A DNA stretch of 13,518 nucleotides from an uncultured Bacilli bacterium (GTDB taxonomy: Bacteria; Bacillota_I; Bacilli_A; RF39; UBA660): positions 1-13,518 of the forward strand of contig CANRHM010000026.1 of NCBI GenBank assembly GCA_947630415.1. Direction: 5' to 3'. Under the pieces are notes generated by a model. The model had not been told where the DNA came from. It did no database searches and saw only the letters and a program-made list of their open reading frames with translations. Positions 1 to 7,338 of this stretch are shown one piece after another. The stretch's first letter is position 1, and every line of letters starts with the position of its first letter. The position numbers were made by a program, and so were the translations under genes.

Positions 1-606
1 GTAGCCTATCTATCTCAAAGTAAGTATGGAAAATATGGAAACGATGGGGAAGAAGTATATATCAATAACTGTTCTCAATATTTAACAGGAATAGCAGGAA
101 CAACGGTGGATGCAGGAGAAGATACTGCTTGTAAAAATACATATGATACGGGAGCAGGCCAAAAAGCATCAACAACAGGAAATATTACAGGAGTATATGA
201 TATGAGTGGTGGAGCTTCAGACTATGTCATGGGTGCATTAGATGATGGAAAAGGAAAGCCGAGAAGTGGTTCTGATGCATCATATAATTCAGGATTTAAT
301 GGATTATTAAATAGTGGTGGCTCATTATCTAATGGAAGGGCTTTACCAGAAGAAAAATATTATGATTTATATACAAGCACTACATCCAATCAAGCATGTG
401 ATAGAGGAGTATGTTATGGACATGCTTTATCAGAGACCGCAGGATGGTATGGAGATTTCCAACTTTTTTTAAGTTCTATATATCCGTGGGTCTACCGCAG
501 CCGCTACTACCTTAGTGGCTCGGAGGCTGGAGTGTTTGCCTTCAGTGGCGGTGCTACCGGTCGCGCATACACCGGCGCGTCGTTCCGATTAGTGCTTATT
601 CCATAA
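1..606 (+). CDS. C-terminal part of an FGE/C-type-lectin-like surface protein, likely DGR target (5' truncated)
   Basis: The frame is open from the first base to TAA at 604-606, so 201 C-terminal residues are visible and the true start lies left of the window. A GTG at 106 is only an internal codon. The segment NITGVYDMSGG (about visible residues 61-71) resembles the 'N.yGvYDMsGN' motif of formylglycine-generating-enzyme-like (FGE-sulfatase) domains. The end, ASFRLVL, resembles their terminal 'GFRlvl' strand. That fold is a C-type lectin variant used by variable proteins of diversity-generating retroelements (family knowledge). Cysteines at about 133 and 138 (CDRGVC) could form a disulfide, fitting an exported protein. 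From codon 162 the DNA turns GC-rich and adenine-poor while the frame stays intact. From memory of related gut Bacillota proteins, the missing N-terminus may carry a pilin-like signal; that is inference. Fold assignment is moderately sure, binding role unknown. Confidence 0.7.
   Translation, partial: VAYLSQSKYGKYGNDGEEVYINNCSQYLTGIAGTTVDAGEDTACKNTYDTGAGQKASTTGNITGVYDMSGGASDYVMGALDDGKGKPRSGSDASYNSGFNGLLNSGGSLSNGRALPEEKYYDLYTSTTSNQACDRGVCYGHALSETAGWYGDFQLFLSSIYPWVYRSRYYLSGSEAGVFAFSGGATGRAYTGASFRLVLIP
484..603 (+). other. Candidate DGR variable region (GC-rich, A-poor 3' end of the first gene)
   Basis: By hand count, 481-603 is about 59% G+C with about 14% A, against about 35% G+C in the preceding 120 bases (361-480). 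The change is sharp, at the Pro-Trp codons. Most codons here end in C or T (28 of 41), with runs such as TAC, CGC, AGC, CGC, TAC, TAC. This is what AAC/AAT template codons would give after random replacement of adenines. Tyr, Arg, Ser and Gly dominate, in a fold whose end is the usual display site. No template repeat or reverse transcriptase lies in the window, so assignment as a DGR variable region is inference. Confidence 0.55.
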
Positions 607-622
607 TGTAAAATTTAATTAT

Positions 623-657
623 AAGTACAGAAATATAAATTGGTTCTGTACTTTTTT
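623..657 (+). terminator. Intrinsic terminator after the first gene
   Basis: A perfect 10-bp stem (AAGTACAGAA at 623-632 with TTCTGTACTT at 644-653) encloses an 11-nt loop and runs into six T (652-657). It starts 17 nt after the stop codon of the lectin-like gene. It may also serve as the hairpin that sits just downstream of some DGR variable regions. Confidence 0.85.
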
Positions 658-658
658 C

Positions 659-687
659 TTTCTCTTAATATTATTTTGAGATATAAT
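659..687 (+). promoter_or_regulatory. Putative promoter of the phosphohexomutase gene
   Basis: A perfect -10 box TATAAT lies at 682-687, 21 nt before the chosen ATG. The -35 at 659-664 (TTTCTC, 17-nt spacer) is poor and overlaps the tail of the preceding terminator. Transcription would begin near 694, just before the ribosome site. Confidence 0.4.
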
Positions 688-708
688 TTAAGTAGGATAG
701 GTGGTCAT

Positions 709-2100
709 ATGAAACTAACTAAAGAAATTAATCCCTATATTTTTAGGGAATATGATATAAGAGGGAAGTATCCTACAGATATTAATGAGGATATTGCTTA
801 TACGATTGGACGAAGTTTTGCCTCACGTTTAATCGATTTAGGAAAGAAGAAATGTATTGTGTCCCGTGATAATAGGCTTTCTTCTCCTATGCTATCTAAG
901 GCTTTAATTACAGGAATTCTAGAAAGTGGAGTCGATGTTATCGATTTAGGATTAACGACAACACCGATGTACTATTATGCTTGTATTAATCAAAAAATAT
1001 ATCAAGGAATTATGGTAACAGCAAGTCATAATCCGAAAGATGAAAATGGTTTTAAGATTGCTTTTGATGAAACGGGCAATGCGTGTGGAAAGGATATTCA
1101 GGACTTTTTACAATACACGTTAAATCAAAACTTTCATGAAGGAACTGGCCGTCTTTATACTCTTGATATAAAAGAAGTGTACAACCAAGTATTATTATCG
1201 GGTATTAAGATGGGGCCACGTCGTCTAAAAGTCATTGTCGATTGTGGAAATGGAACCACTTCCTTATTTGCCAAAGAAATTTATGAAAAACTTCCTATTG
1301 ATTTAGAAGTATTATTTGGTGAAAGTGATGCTACTTTTCCAAACCATCATCCGGATCCATCGGTGGAAGAAAACTTATCTTTCTTAAAACAGAGAGTACT
1401 GGAAACGAAAGCAGATGTGGGTCTTGCTTTTGATGGGGATGGGGACCGTCTAGGCGTCATCGATAATTTAGGAAGATTTGTTCCTATGGACTTATACATG
1501 GTCTTAATTGCACGTAATCTATTACCAAAATCTACGAATAAAAAAATATTATACGATGTCAAATGTAGTCGTAATTTAGTTAAAGAAATTGAAAGACTGG
1601 GAGGAGAAGCGCTTTGTTCTAGAGTAGGGAATTCCTATACCAAAAGATATACAAGAGAATGGGATTGTATCTTTGGAGGAGAACTTTCAGGACATGTCTA
1701 TTTTAGGGATAAATTTTATGGCTTTGATTCCGGTATGTATGCTGGACTCAGACTTCTTGAAATCTTATCTTGGAGCAATCAAAATGTAAGTGATTTATTA
1801 GGAGGACTTGATACCCTTTATGCTACCCCTGAAATAAAAGTACCCATTCCTGATGCCATCAAGTTTGAAGTGGTTGAAGAAGTTAGAAAATATGTAGAAG
1901 AAAGAAAGTATCCTTATAACCCTATCGATGGAGTAAGAGTCGATTTAGAAAATGCTTTTGTTTTAGTTCGAGCTAGTAATACAGGACCCAATCTTACGTT
2001 AAGAGTGGAAGCTACAACCGAGAAAGAGAAAGAAAGATTACTAAATGAATTCACGACCTTTATTAATCAAAAAATCGAAGAAAGATGTGATAAAATTTAG
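709..2100 (+). CDS. Phosphoglucomutase/phosphomannomutase (alpha-D-phosphohexomutase)
   Basis: This cytoplasmic enzyme moves phosphate between C6 and C1 of a hexose, feeding sugar-nucleotide and envelope-glycan synthesis. The 463 residues match the family's usual ~450-470. All four signature loops are present in order: phosphoserine loop TASHNP (Ser106), Mg-binding DGDGDR (242-247), sugar-selecting GGELSGH (323-329), and the phosphate-binding C-terminal loop RASNTGPN (421-428). GGELSGH fits the PGM/PMM branch rather than GlmM. The sequence alone does not settle glucose versus mannose, so no symbol is given. The start is ATG 709, four bases after AGGTGG (699-704), and it gives the expected N-terminus (INPYIFREYDIRG). 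A longer reading from TTG 640 would run through the upstream terminator and is rejected. The gene stands alone between two terminators. Confidence 0.93.
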   Translation: MKLTKEINPYIFREYDIRGKYPTDINEDIAYTIGRSFASRLIDLGKKKCIVSRDNRLSSPMLSKALITGILESGVDVIDLGLTTTPMYYYACINQKIYQGIMVTASHNPKDENGFKIAFDETGNACGKDIQDFLQYTLNQNFHEGTGRLYTLDIKEVYNQVLLSGIKMGPRRLKVIVDCGNGTTSLFAKEIYEKLPIDLEVLFGESDATFPNHHPDPSVEENLSFLKQRVLETKADVGLAFDGDGDRLGVIDNLGRFVPMDLYMVLIARNLLPKSTNKKILYDVKCSRNLVKEIERLGGEALCSRVGNSYTKRYTREWDCIFGGELSGHVYFRDKFYGFDSGMYAGLRLLEILSWSNQNVSDLLGGLDTLYATPEIKVPIPDAIKFEVVEEVRKYVEERKYPYNPIDGVRVDLENAFVLVRASNTGPNLTLRVEATTEKEKERLLNEFTTFINQKIEERCDKI

Positions 2101-2138
2101 ACAAAGGGCTGTCAAATAACTGTCATCTTTCTTTTTTT
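2078..2138 (+). terminator. Probable branched terminator overlapping the phosphohexomutase stop
   Basis: AAGAAAGATG (2078-2087) pairs perfectly with CATCTTTCTT (2124-2133), and seven T follow from 2132. The 36-nt interior can form a second small hairpin, GACA 2100-2103 with TGTC 2110-2113, extendable by TTT/AAA across a bulged A. The long interior and low GC make it weaker than the other terminators here. Confidence 0.5.
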
Positions 2139-2151
2139 CTTGTTTTTAATT

Positions 2152-2160
2152 TGTTATAAT
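2152..2160 (+). promoter_or_regulatory. Extended -10 element upstream of parE
   Basis: TG-T-TATAAT at 2152-2160 is a perfect extended -10 with no recognisable -35, only a T-rich run. It lies 18 nt before the parE ATG, so transcription would start near 2167, inside the Shine-Dalgarno AAAGGAG (2164-2170). Either the leader is very short or the operon promoter lies elsewhere. Confidence 0.35.
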
Positions 2161-2178
2161 GGTAAAGGAGATGATTGT

Positions 2179-4080
2179 ATGGCAATGAAATACGACGAAA
2201 GTTCCATTAAAATTTTGGAAGGATTGGAAGCCGTTCGGAAACGTCCTGGTATGTACATTGGTTCCACCGACAAAAGAGGACTTCATCATCTTGTATGGGA
2301 GATTGTAGATAATTCAATCGATGAAGTTATTAATGGGTTTGGAGACTATATTAAGATTACCATACATAAAGATAAAAGTATTTCGGTAGAAGATCATGGA
2401 CGTGGAATTCCTGTTGGTATGCATGAATCAGGAAGAAGTACACCAGAAGTTATTTATACCGTACTTCATGCCGGAGGTAAATTTGAAAGTGGGGGCTACA
2501 AAGTATCAGGTGGTCTTCATGGTGTCGGTGGTAGTGTGGTTAATGCTTTATCTAAATGGATGGAAGTAACGATTCATAAAGATAAAGGAATCTATTTTAT
2601 TCGTTTTGAAGACGGTGGAAAAGTTGTCAAGCCACTTGAAAAGATAGGTACCACCAATCGTACCGGAACGATGGTACGTTTCTTACCCGATGATTCTATT
2701 TTTTCTTCCACGAATTTTTCGTTTACTACTATTTGTGAACGAATGCAAGAGTCTGCTTTCCTTCTTAAAGGACTAACGATTGAAGTCATCGATGAAGAAG
2801 ATGAAAAAGAAGAAAAGTTTTGTTATGAAAATGGACTTGAAGCTTACGTTAATTATTTAAATGAAGGTAAAGTCACTTTACATAAACCTTTCCTATTTAC
2901 AGGAATAAAAGATAAAATTGAAGTCGATATTGCGATGCAATATACGGATACTTACAATGAAAATATTATTTCGTTTGTAAATAACGTTAAAACAGGGGAT
3001 GGTGGAAGTCACGAAGTAGGATTTAAGACAGCCTTAACTAGAGTTTTTAACGATTATTGTAAAGAACGGAATATCATCAAAGGAAAAGATAAAGCCTTTG
3101 AAGGTAGTGATGTTCGTGAAGGATTAACGGCCATCATCAGTTTAAAAATTCCAGAAAACATTTTACAATTTGAGGGACAGACTAAGGGAAAACTGGGAAC
3201 TCCTCAAGCAAGAACAGCAGTTGATGCCATTGTATCTGAAAAACTTGCTTACTATCTAGAAGAAAACAAAAAGATTGCGGAAGATATTATCGATAAATCC
3301 CTTCGTAGTAAAGCAGCAAGAGAAGCCGCTCGTAAAGCAAGAGAAGAAGCGCGTAAAGGAAAGAGCAAGAATCCAAAAGAACGTGCCCTATCTGGAAAAC
3401 TTACACCTGCTCAAACCAAAGATAAAACAAAAAAAGAACTTTTCCTTGTCGAGGGAGATTCAGCAGGTGGTTCTGCAAAACAAGGACGTGATCGTAAGTT
3501 CCAAGCCGTACTTCCTTTACGTGGTAAAGTTATCAATACCGAAAAAGCAAAGTTAGAAGATATTTTTAAAAATGAGGAAATCAATACCATGATTTATACC
3601 ATTGGGGCAGGAATTGGAGCAGACTTTAACATTGATGAAGCCGAATACAATAAAGTCATCATCATGAGTGATGCCGATGTCGATGGAGCTCATATCCAAT
3701 GTTTGCTTCTTACTTTCTTCTATCGGTATATGCGCCCTTTAATTGAACATGGACATCTCTTTATTGCGATGCCTCCTTTATACTTAATTAAAGATGGTAA
3801 AGAACATCGTTATGCTTATACCACGGAAGAGATGAAAGAAATCGTGGGTAACCGCAAATGTGAAGTACAACGGTACAAAGGACTTGGTGAAATGAATGCG
3901 GATCAATTAGCCGAAACCACCATGAATCCTGCCACTAGAACACTAATCCAAGTAGATATTAACGATGCTTTGCTTGCCGAAAAAAGAGTAAGTGTGTTGA
4001 TGGGAGATGCCGTTGAACCTAGAAAAGATTGGATTAACGAGAATGTTGAATTCTCTCTTGAAGACGATTACATTATATAA
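2179..4080 (+). CDS. parE: DNA topoisomerase IV subunit B (ATPase subunit)
   Basis: ParE supplies the ATPase and TOPRIM parts of topoisomerase IV, which unlinks daughter chromosomes together with ParC. In the 633 residues (family ~640) the GHKL ATPase comes first: EIVDNSIDE (41-49), DHGRGIP (72-78) and the ATP lid GGLHGVGG (111-118). The transducer and FEGQTKGKLGTP (331-342) follow, then TOPRIM EGDSAGG (425-431) and the metal-binding DADVDG (498-503), then RYKGLGEM (565-572). The basic stretch near 375-400 is normal for the family. Assignment to ParE rather than GyrB rests on the GIGADF-type TOPRIM context, NTEKAK after the LPLRGK loop, and the downstream parC; a mislabelled GyrB is unlikely. 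The start is ATG 2179 (MAMKYDESS), eight bases after AGGAG. An in-frame TTG at 2140 has no ribosome site. First gene of a three-gene operon. Confidence 0.94.
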   Translation: MAMKYDESSIKILEGLEAVRKRPGMYIGSTDKRGLHHLVWEIVDNSIDEVINGFGDYIKITIHKDKSISVEDHGRGIPVGMHESGRSTPEVIYTVLHAGGKFESGGYKVSGGLHGVGGSVVNALSKWMEVTIHKDKGIYFIRFEDGGKVVKPLEKIGTTNRTGTMVRFLPDDSIFSSTNFSFTTICERMQESAFLLKGLTIEVIDEEDEKEEKFCYENGLEAYVNYLNEGKVTLHKPFLFTGIKDKIEVDIAMQYTDTYNENIISFVNNVKTGDGGSHEVGFKTALTRVFNDYCKERNIIKGKDKAFEGSDVREGLTAIISLKIPENILQFEGQTKGKLGTPQARTAVDAIVSEKLAYYLEENKKIAEDIIDKSLRSKAAREAARKAREEARKGKSKNPKERALSGKLTPAQTKDKTKKELFLVEGDSAGGSAKQGRDRKFQAVLPLRGKVINTEKAKLEDIFKNEEINTMIYTIGAGIGADFNIDEAEYNKVIIMSDADVDGAHIQCLLLTFFYRYMRPLIEHGHLFIAMPPLYLIKDGKEHRYAYTTEEMKEIVGNRKCEVQRYKGLGEMNADQLAETTMNPATRTLIQVDINDALLAEKRVSVLMGDAVEPRKDWINENVEFSLEDDYII

Positions 4081-4098
4081 AGGGGATTGTAGTAAGAG

Positions 4099-4599
4099 AT
4101 GGCAAAGAACAACATATATTCTTTATTAAATGAATTAAGTCCTTATGGATGTGTTCTTTTTGATTTAGTCCAAAAGAAAAAACTTTCAAGTAAAGAACTA
4201 ATAGATGTTATCTATAGTGAAGAACCTTTAAAAGCATCCCTATTAGATATACTTAATTCTACTAATAAAGAGAAAATAGAAAAGAAACTAGAAAAGCAAT
4301 ATACCAAAAAGATTTGTCTTGAATCCTTTTTAGAACGTCATAAAAATCGCTATAATCATTTACAAGCCATTAGAGATATTGCTTTAACTAAAGAACTGGC
4401 AAATGAAATTATTAAAGAAAAAGCTTATAGAGAAGCGCTTCGTCTCTTTTATTTAAAAAAGGTGCTTTTAACCGATGAATGGTATATGGATTATGATATT
4501 GAAATCATATTGGGAGCCCTTTCTAAATTGCAAGAGAAATGCGATGATGCTTTAATGAAAAATATCAACCAACATTATATTACGACCATTACAGAATAG
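4099..4599 (+). CDS. Unknown helical protein encoded between parE and parC
   Basis: I do not recognise this 166-residue protein. It is rich in Lys, Glu and Leu, predicted mostly alpha-helical, and has no signal peptide, membrane segment or metal motif. Three scattered cysteines (about 18, 105 and 148) form no cluster. A charged central segment (about 55-80) could be a short coiled coil, and a more hydrophobic segment follows around 115-145. It starts 18 nt after parE, where AGGGGA (4081-4086) lies a rather long 12 nt before ATG 4099. It ends 10 nt before parC. With no room for a promoter or terminator, it is co-transcribed with both topoisomerase IV subunits. Base and codon use match its neighbours, so it does not look recently acquired. 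A role tied to topoisomerase IV or chromosome segregation is inference from position only. Confidence 0.8.
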   Translation: MAKNNIYSLLNELSPYGCVLFDLVQKKKLSSKELIDVIYSEEPLKASLLDILNSTNKEKIEKKLEKQYTKKICLESFLERHKNRYNHLQAIRDIALTKELANEIIKEKAYREALRLFYLKKVLLTDEWYMDYDIEIILGALSKLQEKCDDALMKNINQHYITTITE

Positions 4600-4609
4600 A
4601 GGTGTAGGA

Positions 4610-7153
4610 ATGAAAACGGGAAAGAAAAATACCGAAGCAAAAGAGATTATTGAGAAGATTTACCATTATTCATTGGAAGAAATCATGGGTGAGCGGTTTG
4701 GAAGTTATTCGAAATATATCATTCAAGATCGTGCTATTCCCGATGTTAGAGATGGATTAAAACCAGTACAACGTCGTATTTTGTATTCGATGTATAGAGA
4801 GAAAAACACCTATGATCATGGATATCGTAAAAGTGCTAAAACCGTAGGAGATGTTATTGGTAACTTCCATCCACATGGTGATAGTTCGATCTATGAAGCG
4901 ATGGTTCGTATGAGCCAAGATTGGAAGAGTCGTCATCCATACATTGATATGCATGGTAATAATGGATCCATTGATGGAGATAGTCCTGCTGCTTACCGTT
5001 ACACCGAAGCAAGACTTTCTAAAATCAGTAATGAACTTCTAAAAGATATCGATAAAGAAACGGTTGTATTTGCTCCGAACTTTGATGATACTTTAATGGA
5101 ACCCACCGTACTTCCTGCCAAGTATCCCAACCTTTTAGTAAGTGGTACTACGGGTATTTCCGCAGGATATGCCACCAATATTCCACCCCATAACTTAGAA
5201 GAAGTGATTAATGCTACGATTCATCGAATCGATAATCCGAATTGTAGATTAGAAACCCTTCTTGATATCGTCAAAGGACCTGATTTTCCAACGGGTGGAA
5301 TTGTCGAAGGAATTGAAGGAATAAAAGAAGCTTACACGACAGGACGTGGAAAAGTAGTGGTTCGTGCAAGAACTACCTTCGAAGAAGAAAAAGGACGTCT
5401 TTCCCTTGTCGTAACAGAAATTCCTTTTGAAGTCAACAAAGCCTTATTAGTACGTAAAATCGATGAAATTAGAATTGATAAAAAAGTAGATGGTATTTTA
5501 GAAGTAAGAGATGAATCCGATCGTGATGGATTACGTATTGCTATCGATCTTAAAAAAGATGCTAATCGTGATTTAATTTTAAATTATTTATTTAAAAATA
5601 CCGATTTACAAATATCATATAACTATAACATGGTTGCCATTGAAAATAGAAGACCAAGACTGCTTGGACTTGCTCCGATGTTAGATGCTTATATTCGCCA
5701 TCAAAAAGAAGTGATTACGAAAAGAACTCAATTTGATTTAGCTACCGCTATGAAAAGACTTCATATCGTTGAGGGTTTAATTAAATGTCTATCAATCCTT
5801 GATGAAGTCATTAGAGTAATCCGTGCTAGTAAAAACAAAGCGGATGCCAAAGAAAACTTAGTAAAAGAATTTGAATTCACGATGGAACAAGCAGAAGCAA
5901 TTGTTGTTTTACAACTTTATAAATTGACGAATACCGATGTTACTTTACTAGAAGAAGAATTAAAGAACTTACAACTAGTCGTTAAAGGATTAAATCAAAT
6001 CTTATCCGATGAAGAAAAATTAAAAGATGTAATGAAAGAAGAACTTCGTCGTGTTAAGAAAGAGTATGGCTTACCACGTAAGACCGATATTAAAGATGAA
6101 ATCATGGAAATCAACATCGATACCGATGCTTTAATTCCAAAAGAAGACGTGATTGTCATGGTTACCAAAGATGGCTATGTCAAGAGAACTTCTAAACGAA
6201 GTTATCAAGCCTCTACTGAAGATGCAAGCCTAAAAGAAAACGACTATATTTTAGGTAACTTTGAAATGAATACCCAAGATACTTTACTTTTATTTACGAA
6301 CTTAGGAAATTATTTATTTGTACCTGTTTACTTACTTCCAGATTTAAAATGGAAAGATTTAGGGAAACATATTAGTAATATTATTAAAATTGAAGAACAA
6401 GAACTGATTGTGGCTTCTCTTCCTATTTCTTCGTTTGAAACGAATCAAGATATTACGATGGTTACAACTCTTGGTATGATTAAACGTACTCCTTTAAAAG
6501 AGTTTAAAGTATCAAGATACACGAAACCAATTACTTGTATGAAATTAAAAGGAGAAGATACTTTACTAGATGCTTTCTTTACGGATACATCGGATATTTT
6601 CTTAGGAACCAATCATGGATATGGTTTATGGTTTGACATGGATGATGTTCCACTAGTAGGATTAAAAACATCGGGTGTCAAAGCGATCAACTTAAAAGAT
6701 GATTTTGTAGTAGGAGCATCACTCTTTAATCCTAACAAGGATGAGTATGTTACCATAGTCACCGATAAAGGAACGGGAAAACGCGTTAAACTATCTGAAT
6801 TCGAAAAATCAACTAGAGCAAGAAGAGGTCTTATGATTCTTCGTGAAGTTAAGACCAATCCTTATAGAGTTATAAAAACGTTAATTACGGATTCTAGAAA
6901 CCATATCGGCATCAAAGCCAATGATATAGAAAATATCAAATTAACAGAACTTCCAATTCTTGATCGTTATTCTACAGGAAGTACGATTGTCAAAGGACAA
7001 GTCTATGAAGTCTTCCTAGTAAAAGATTTAGAGAAAAAAGAAGAAATCAAAGAAAAAGAAGAGAAGACTATGAAAGAACCTTTAAAGAAAACGGTTTCTT
7101 TAAAAGAAATAGATGATCGTCTAATGACCATTGATGATTTCTTAGATATTTAA
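4610..7153 (+). CDS. parC: DNA topoisomerase IV subunit A (DNA cleavage subunit)
   Basis: ParC cuts and rejoins DNA and works as a ParC2-ParE2 heterotetramer. The 847 residues are slightly long for the family (~800-820). The N-terminal breakage-reunion domain carries IIQDRAIPDVRDGLKPVQRR (37-56) and the quinolone-determining stretch HPHGDSSIYEAM (87-98). The usual sensitive-type Ser92 and Glu96 are retained there. The catalytic tyrosine is Tyr131 in RYTEAR. A beta-pinwheel C-terminal domain follows, with STRARRGLMIL near residues 733-743 in place of the GyrA-box. That degenerate box, plus MHGNNGS and the parE neighbour, separates it from GyrA. A Lys/Glu-rich tail (about 807-847) ends in TIDDFLDI and accounts for the extra length. 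The start is ATG 4610 behind GAGGTG (4599-4604). Last gene of the operon, with a terminator at its stop codon. Confidence 0.95.
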   Translation: MKTGKKNTEAKEIIEKIYHYSLEEIMGERFGSYSKYIIQDRAIPDVRDGLKPVQRRILYSMYREKNTYDHGYRKSAKTVGDVIGNFHPHGDSSIYEAMVRMSQDWKSRHPYIDMHGNNGSIDGDSPAAYRYTEARLSKISNELLKDIDKETVVFAPNFDDTLMEPTVLPAKYPNLLVSGTTGISAGYATNIPPHNLEEVINATIHRIDNPNCRLETLLDIVKGPDFPTGGIVEGIEGIKEAYTTGRGKVVVRARTTFEEEKGRLSLVVTEIPFEVNKALLVRKIDEIRIDKKVDGILEVRDESDRDGLRIAIDLKKDANRDLILNYLFKNTDLQISYNYNMVAIENRRPRLLGLAPMLDAYIRHQKEVITKRTQFDLATAMKRLHIVEGLIKCLSILDEVIRVIRASKNKADAKENLVKEFEFTMEQAEAIVVLQLYKLTNTDVTLLEEELKNLQLVVKGLNQILSDEEKLKDVMKEELRRVKKEYGLPRKTDIKDEIMEINIDTDALIPKEDVIVMVTKDGYVKRTSKRSYQASTEDASLKENDYILGNFEMNTQDTLLLFTNLGNYLFVPVYLLPDLKWKDLGKHISNIIKIEEQELIVASLPISSFETNQDITMVTTLGMIKRTPLKEFKVSRYTKPITCMKLKGEDTLLDAFFTDTSDIFLGTNHGYGLWFDMDDVPLVGLKTSGVKAINLKDDFVVGASLFNPNKDEYVTIVTDKGTGKRVKLSEFEKSTRARRGLMILREVKTNPYRVIKTLITDSRNHIGIKANDIENIKLTELPILDRYSTGSTIVKGQVYEVFLVKDLEKKEEIKEKEEKTMKEPLKKTVSLKEIDDRLMTIDDFLDI

Positions 7154-7174
7154 GCCTCGAATTGAGGCTTTTTT
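7152..7174 (+). terminator. Intrinsic terminator of the parE-parC operon
   Basis: AAGCCTC (7152-7158) and GAGGCTT (7164-7170) form a perfect 7-bp stem with a GAATT loop, followed by six T (7169-7174). The stem begins inside the parC stop codon. Confidence 0.9.
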
Positions 7175-7286
7175 AGTTTTACTTTAAAATCATTACTTGG
7201 TCTTTATAATCTTTCAATTGGTGTTTTGAACATAAAATAATAAAAGTGATATAGATTTAATTCTATGTTTTTCTTTTTGGTTAGAC

Positions 7287-7316
7287 TTGGATAAAATTAT
7301 GGAGTTATGATACAAT
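7287..7316 (+). promoter_or_regulatory. Promoter of the flippase gene
   Basis: -35 TTGGAT (7287-7292), an 18-nt spacer, and -10 TACAAT (7311-7316), preceded by TGA to give an extended -10. Transcription would start near 7323. The preceding 7175-7286 is AT-rich and shows nothing else convincing, only a weak 5-bp hairpin around 7252-7270. Confidence 0.55.
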
Positions 7317-7338
7317 AGAAAGAGGTTAGGTGATAGAG

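Noticed and set aside
484..603. Explaining the GC-rich end of the first gene as a transferred fragment or a sequence join error
   Set aside because: The frame and fold stay intact to a normal stop, the downstream DNA is host-like at once, and codon third positions follow a template-mutation pattern. It remains a fallback if no template repeat exists.
640..708. In-frame TTG start extending the phosphohexomutase by 23 residues
   Set aside because: It begins inside the terminator hairpin, lacks a ribosome site, and the family N-terminus matches ATG 709.
1347..1562. Minus-strand open frame inside the phosphohexomutase gene
   Set aside because: It is a short antisense shadow without a ribosome site or recognisable motif, and it covers the conserved DGDGDR coding region.
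2140..2178. In-frame TTG start extending ParE by 13 residues
   Set aside because: The stretch covers the -10 box and the Shine-Dalgarno; ATG 2179 has ideal spacing.
3275..3556. Second plus-strand frame inside parE
   Set aside because: It is a basic, low-complexity frame overlapping the normal Lys/Arg-rich linker and TOPRIM motif of ParE.
6613..6858. Minus-strand open frame inside parC (also others at 2592-2789 and 4757-4954)
   Set aside because: These are antisense to strongly conserved coding sequence and show no start signals or family likeness.
2179..7153. Reading the pair as DNA gyrase gyrB-gyrA
   Set aside because: The A subunit has STRARRG instead of a true GyrA-box, and both subunits carry ParE/ParC-type motif contexts.
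7252..7270. Weak hairpin followed by T-rich sequence before the flippase
   Set aside because: The stem is only 5 bp of A/T pairs, and a strong terminator already lies at 7152-7174.
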